A stretch of DNA of 35,035 nucleotides from NCBI GenBank assembly GCA_012518615.1, contig JAAYRU010000021.1:1-35035 (forward strand). The letters run 5' to 3'. Source of the DNA: Christensenellaceae bacterium (GTDB lineage Bacteria > Bacillota > Clostridia > Christensenellales > Aristaeellaceae). The notes beneath the pieces are model-generated. The model searched no databases and was not told the DNA's origin. It saw only the letters and a program-made list of their open reading frames with translations. Positions 33,054-35,035 of the stretch are shown piece by piece. The number at the start of each line of letters is the position of its first letter. Positions within the stretch are counted from its first letter, which is position 1. A program made the position numbers and the translations under genes.

Positions 33054-33512
33054 ATGATGGATATTCAATATGACAAACCCGAATTTTTGTATGAGTTTGA
33101 GCATAGCTATGTTGAACTGGGATATTATCAATATTTCCCCGGATACTGTATTCTGTTTTCGAAAACTCCCTATGCATCGCTAAACGCAATGCCGTACAAA
33201 GAGAGGCAACATTACTTAATGGAAATGTCGCTTTTAGGTGATGCCATGCTTGAAGCTTTGGATAGCCCAATACGTATCAATTATGCAACACTTGGTAATG
33301 ATCACAAAGTTCTACATACGCATCTTTTTCCAAGATATGAGTGGGAAGAGGAGAATTTAAGAAAAACTGTGGTTTGGCGTTATCCTTTGGAAAAACTTGA
33401 AGACCCCAATTGTCGCTTTGACATGGAAAAGTATGGAGACCTTAAACGAAAACTCCAAGGGAAAATTGACGAAATATATCAAAAATATTTGAAAGAGCAA
33501 GCAAATGAATAA
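33054..33512 (+). CDS. HIT-superfamily protein (nucleotide hydrolase or transferase-like)
   Basis: A 152-residue protein with a HIT-like core ending LGNDHKVLHTHLFPRYEWE (80-98). Of the usual H-x-H-x-H motif the central (catalytic in known members) and last histidines are present at H88 and H90, while the first is valine. Known HIT proteins cleave dinucleoside polyphosphates, AMP-lysine or AMP-NH2, or transfer nucleotides; which of these applies is not visible. It overlaps the histidine phosphatase gene by 8 bases, so the two proteins are made together. A 120-base gap separates it from the glycosidase-like gene, with a short GAGTG/CACTC dyad near 33000. Start ATG at 33054 or 33057. Confidence 0.75.
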   Translation: MMDIQYDKPEFLYEFEHSYVELGYYQYFPGYCILFSKTPYASLNAMPYKERQHYLMEMSLLGDAMLEALDSPIRINYATLGNDHKVLHTHLFPRYEWEEENLRKTVVWRYPLEKLEDPNCRFDMEKYGDLKRKLQGKIDEIYQKYLKEQANE

Positions 33513-34152
33513 ACAAATGCTATATTTTTTAAGGCATGGGCAGACTCAGTTTAATGTGTTTCGCCGTTTACAAGGATGGTCTAATTCTCAATTAACAGAA
33601 AAAGGTATACAGATAGCCAAAACAAGCGGGCAAATGTTTAAAGATATCCCCTTTGATTTGGTGTATTCAAGTGATTTGACTAGGGCGCTTGATACTGCAA
33701 AAATATTCTTAGAGTCCGCCAGAAAAAATCTTCCAATCAATCCGTTATCTGATTTGCGAGAAATAGGCTTCGGGTATTTTGAAGGCATGGATGGACCTAG
33801 TACATGGCGGTTGGCTGATGCAAAAGCTGTTGAATTGGGCATCATACCTGAAGGAAAAGAAGCATCCGAATCTATCCGTATAGACATGCTGCATCTTATG
33901 GATCCCTACTGTTTGGCTGAAAAACATGAGGATTTTATGAACAGGCTCAAAAACGGAATTATGGGCATTTTAAAGAAGCATCCTGATAAAAAACACATCT
34001 TAATACTTTCCCATAGTTCCGTAATTAAAGCTATTTTCGATACCTTTGATCCGGATTTTGAGACTGTTATGGAGGCGCAAAACGGTTCAATCTCAACAAT
34101 GAGCTATTATAACAATCGTTTTAAAGTTGAATCTTTCAACAAATTTGAATAA
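33505..34152 (+). CDS. Histidine phosphatase (phosphoglycerate-mutase-like) family protein
   Basis: A 215-residue protein of the histidine phosphatase branch. FLRHGQTQFN carries the phospho-acceptor histidine (H11), REIGFGYFEG the acidic partner and LILSHSSVIKAI the second histidine, so it should be active. Members dephosphorylate sugar phosphates, phosphoglycerate, cofactors or nucleotides; the pairing with a HIT protein in a sugar-type locus points to a phosphorylated intermediate, but this is inference. ATG at 33505 overlaps the HIT stop (ATGAATAA). It is the last gene of the cluster and is followed by a strong terminator. Confidence 0.9.
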   Translation: MNKQMLYFLRHGQTQFNVFRRLQGWSNSQLTEKGIQIAKTSGQMFKDIPFDLVYSSDLTRALDTAKIFLESARKNLPINPLSDLREIGFGYFEGMDGPSTWRLADAKAVELGIIPEGKEASESIRIDMLHLMDPYCLAEKHEDFMNRLKNGIMGILKKHPDKKHILILSHSSVIKAIFDTFDPDFETVMEAQNGSISTMSYYNNRFKVESFNKFE

Positions 34153-34233
34153 CTAAAAATAATATCGAATGAACTACTCTCTATTAGCCCATAATAATAC
34201 TTTCAAGCATATTTGTTTTTAGTGTAATATCCA

Positions 34234-34266
34234 ATACAAAACGGACGCCTTTAGTCCGTTTTGTAT
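34234..34266. terminator. Strong bidirectional terminator between the phosphatase gene and aroK
   Basis: A perfect 13-bp stem: ATACAAAACGGAC (34234-34246) and GTCCGTTTTGTAT (34254-34266), 7-base loop. The stem contains A and T runs on both sides, so it can serve both converging genes. Confidence 0.85.
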
Positions 34267-34295
34267 GTAATTTACTTGAGCTACAATATTTGAAG

Positions 34296-34805
34296 CTAGT
34301 ACAGACTTTTCACCAATCTGGTTAGATTTGCAGCACCAAGCGCAAATCCGAAAGAGTTATCAAGCGTATAATCCGCACACGCCTTATAGTAACCTATAGT
34401 ACGGTTATATAGGTCTATAACATCATCAATTCCAGCATTTTCCAGGTGAGGTCTTCTATCAGTTTTTATATCGGATAGTATTTGATCCAGAGGTCTATCT
34501 ATATGGACAATTATTCCTTGGTTTTGCATAAGCATTACATTTTCTTTTATGGTTGGGAGCCCACCACCGGTGGATACTATCGAGGGCGGTTCACTTGACA
34601 AACTCATAAGTACGCCCGTTTCGGCGCTACGAAAAAACGCTTCGCCTAGGTTTTTGTATATTTCCTTTTCGGACATACCCATCATCTCACTTACCTTAAC
34701 ATCGGTATCAACGTATGGCAGTTTAAGGTTAGAGGCAAGCTTCTTACCAAGGCTTGTTTTACCGCCTCCAGCCATTCCTACTAGAAACACATGCATAGTC
34801 AGCAT
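34296..34805 (-). CDS. aroK: Shikimate kinase
   Basis: Phosphorylates shikimate at the 3-hydroxyl, the fifth step of aromatic amino acid synthesis. The 169-residue protein is of normal length and has Walker A GMAGGGKTS (10-18), DTD (33-35) for shikimate and metal, FRSAE (58-62), the glycine-rich STGGGLP (78-84) and the lid RRPHLE (117-122). The ATG at 34805 follows GGGGAG. It stands alone behind its own good promoter rather than in an aro cluster. Confidence 0.94.
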   Translation of the reverse strand: MLTMHVFLVGMAGGGKTSLGKKLASNLKLPYVDTDVKVSEMMGMSEKEIYKNLGEAFFRSAETGVLMSLSSEPPSIVSTGGGLPTIKENVMLMQNQGIIVHIDRPLDQILSDIKTDRRPHLENAGIDDVIDLYNRTIGYYKACADYTLDNSFGFALGAANLTRLVKSLY

Positions 34806-34853
34806 GATACTCTCCCCTTTTAAAGATTTTAGATGCCATTAGCTACTATTTGG

Positions 34854-34882
34854 ATTATAGCATATACAAGATAAACTTGCAA
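34854..34882 (-). promoter_or_regulatory. Promoter of aroK
   Basis: On the reverse strand, -35 TTGCAA (34877-34882), 17-base spacer, perfect -10 TATAAT (34854-34859). Confidence 0.75.
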
Positions 34883-35003
34883 TTTTCATCTGATTAAATT
34901 TCAAATTTTATGTAGGGAAGTCAAACATTTGTGACACAGACCCCTTGGGTAATAGTGTTGCTTAAAAGCTGTTGGCTGACATTCATTTTCTCTGATGTTT
35001 TAG

Positions 35004-35033
35004 TCAAGGTCTTTAGAGCGTAGCGTACCTTGA
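35004..35033. repeat. Inverted repeat at the right edge
   Basis: TCAAGGT (35004-35010) and ACCTTGA (35027-35033) form a 7-bp dyad around 16 bases. From 34883 to the edge I recognise no gene; the reverse strand is open for about 37 codons from the edge to a stop near 34920, but I cannot identify a protein. The dyad may be a chance hairpin or the end of something outside the window. Confidence 0.35.
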
Positions 35034-35035
35034 TG

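Noticed and set aside
21225-34152. In-frame UGA selenoprotein near the sel operon
   Set aside because: All recognised genes read through to normal-length family matches; no frame needs a UGA to be complete.
24555-34305. Integrase gene or repeated tRNA-Sec 3' end (att site) for an island at selC
   Set aside because: I saw no integrase and no second copy of the tRNA-Sec 3' end by eye, so the island is proposed on content and position only.
1-35035. CRISPR arrays, insertion sequences and rRNA genes
   Set aside because: No regular repeat-spacer units, transposase genes or rRNA sequence were seen.

Overview
The window looks like a chromosomal segment of an anaerobic, low-GC Gram-positive bacterium (Clostridia; I cannot name the species). 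The basis is a class III (Firmicutes-type) fructose-1,6-bisphosphatase, a CotH/lamin-tail surface protein, tandem MurR/RpiR regulators, a ThrE split pair, an anaerobe-style citrate lyase locus and AT-rich intergenic DNA with clear TTGACA-N17-TATAAT type promoters.

Layout. (1) 1-481, minus strand: the start of tuf behind a tRNA-Gly(CCC), one promoter, with a strong stem-loop between them. (2) 654-6946: a divergent citrate module. A LysR regulator and citC run left, citE-citF-fbp run right, with a palindrome over the citE promoter and a short leader ORF overlapping the citE start. No citD, citX or citG is present. (3) 6960-10390, minus: a Smr-domain protein and a 1045-residue membrane-anchored CotH-kinase-like protein with three lamin-tail domains. 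(4) 10418-18846, minus: a compact nine-gene run, many genes overlapping by 4-8 bases: ThrE pair, SurE, RpiR, BaiN/HI0933 flavoprotein, DEDDh exonuclease, TGS/uridine-kinase-like nucleoside kinase and two tandem RimK-like ATP-grasp ligases. (5) 18875-21154, plus: secG, a terminator-like hairpin, and an ABC-F ATPase. (6) 21190-24690, plus: selA, selB and the UGA-decoding tRNA-Sec (selC), closed by a terminator. This is three of the four components of bacterial selenocysteine insertion.

(7) 24747-34152: directly after selC is a catabolic/uptake cluster. A second RpiR regulator is divergent from a complete five-gene Opp/Dpp-type ABC importer, followed by a cytoplasmic beta-propeller glycosidase-like protein, a HIT-family protein and a histidine phosphatase. 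Its codons look more C/G-ending than those of the flanks, and the regulatory region carries two palindromes and two possible promoters. I read it as a locus for importing and breaking down a glycoside or glycopeptide, controlled by the RpiR protein; the substrate is unknown. (8) 34234-34882: a strong bidirectional terminator and aroK on the minus strand. The last 150 bases hold a small hairpin and no recognised gene.

The most interesting candidates are the selC-adjacent importer/hydrolase island, the tandem ATP-grasp pair, and the citrate lyase locus without its acyl carrier protein.
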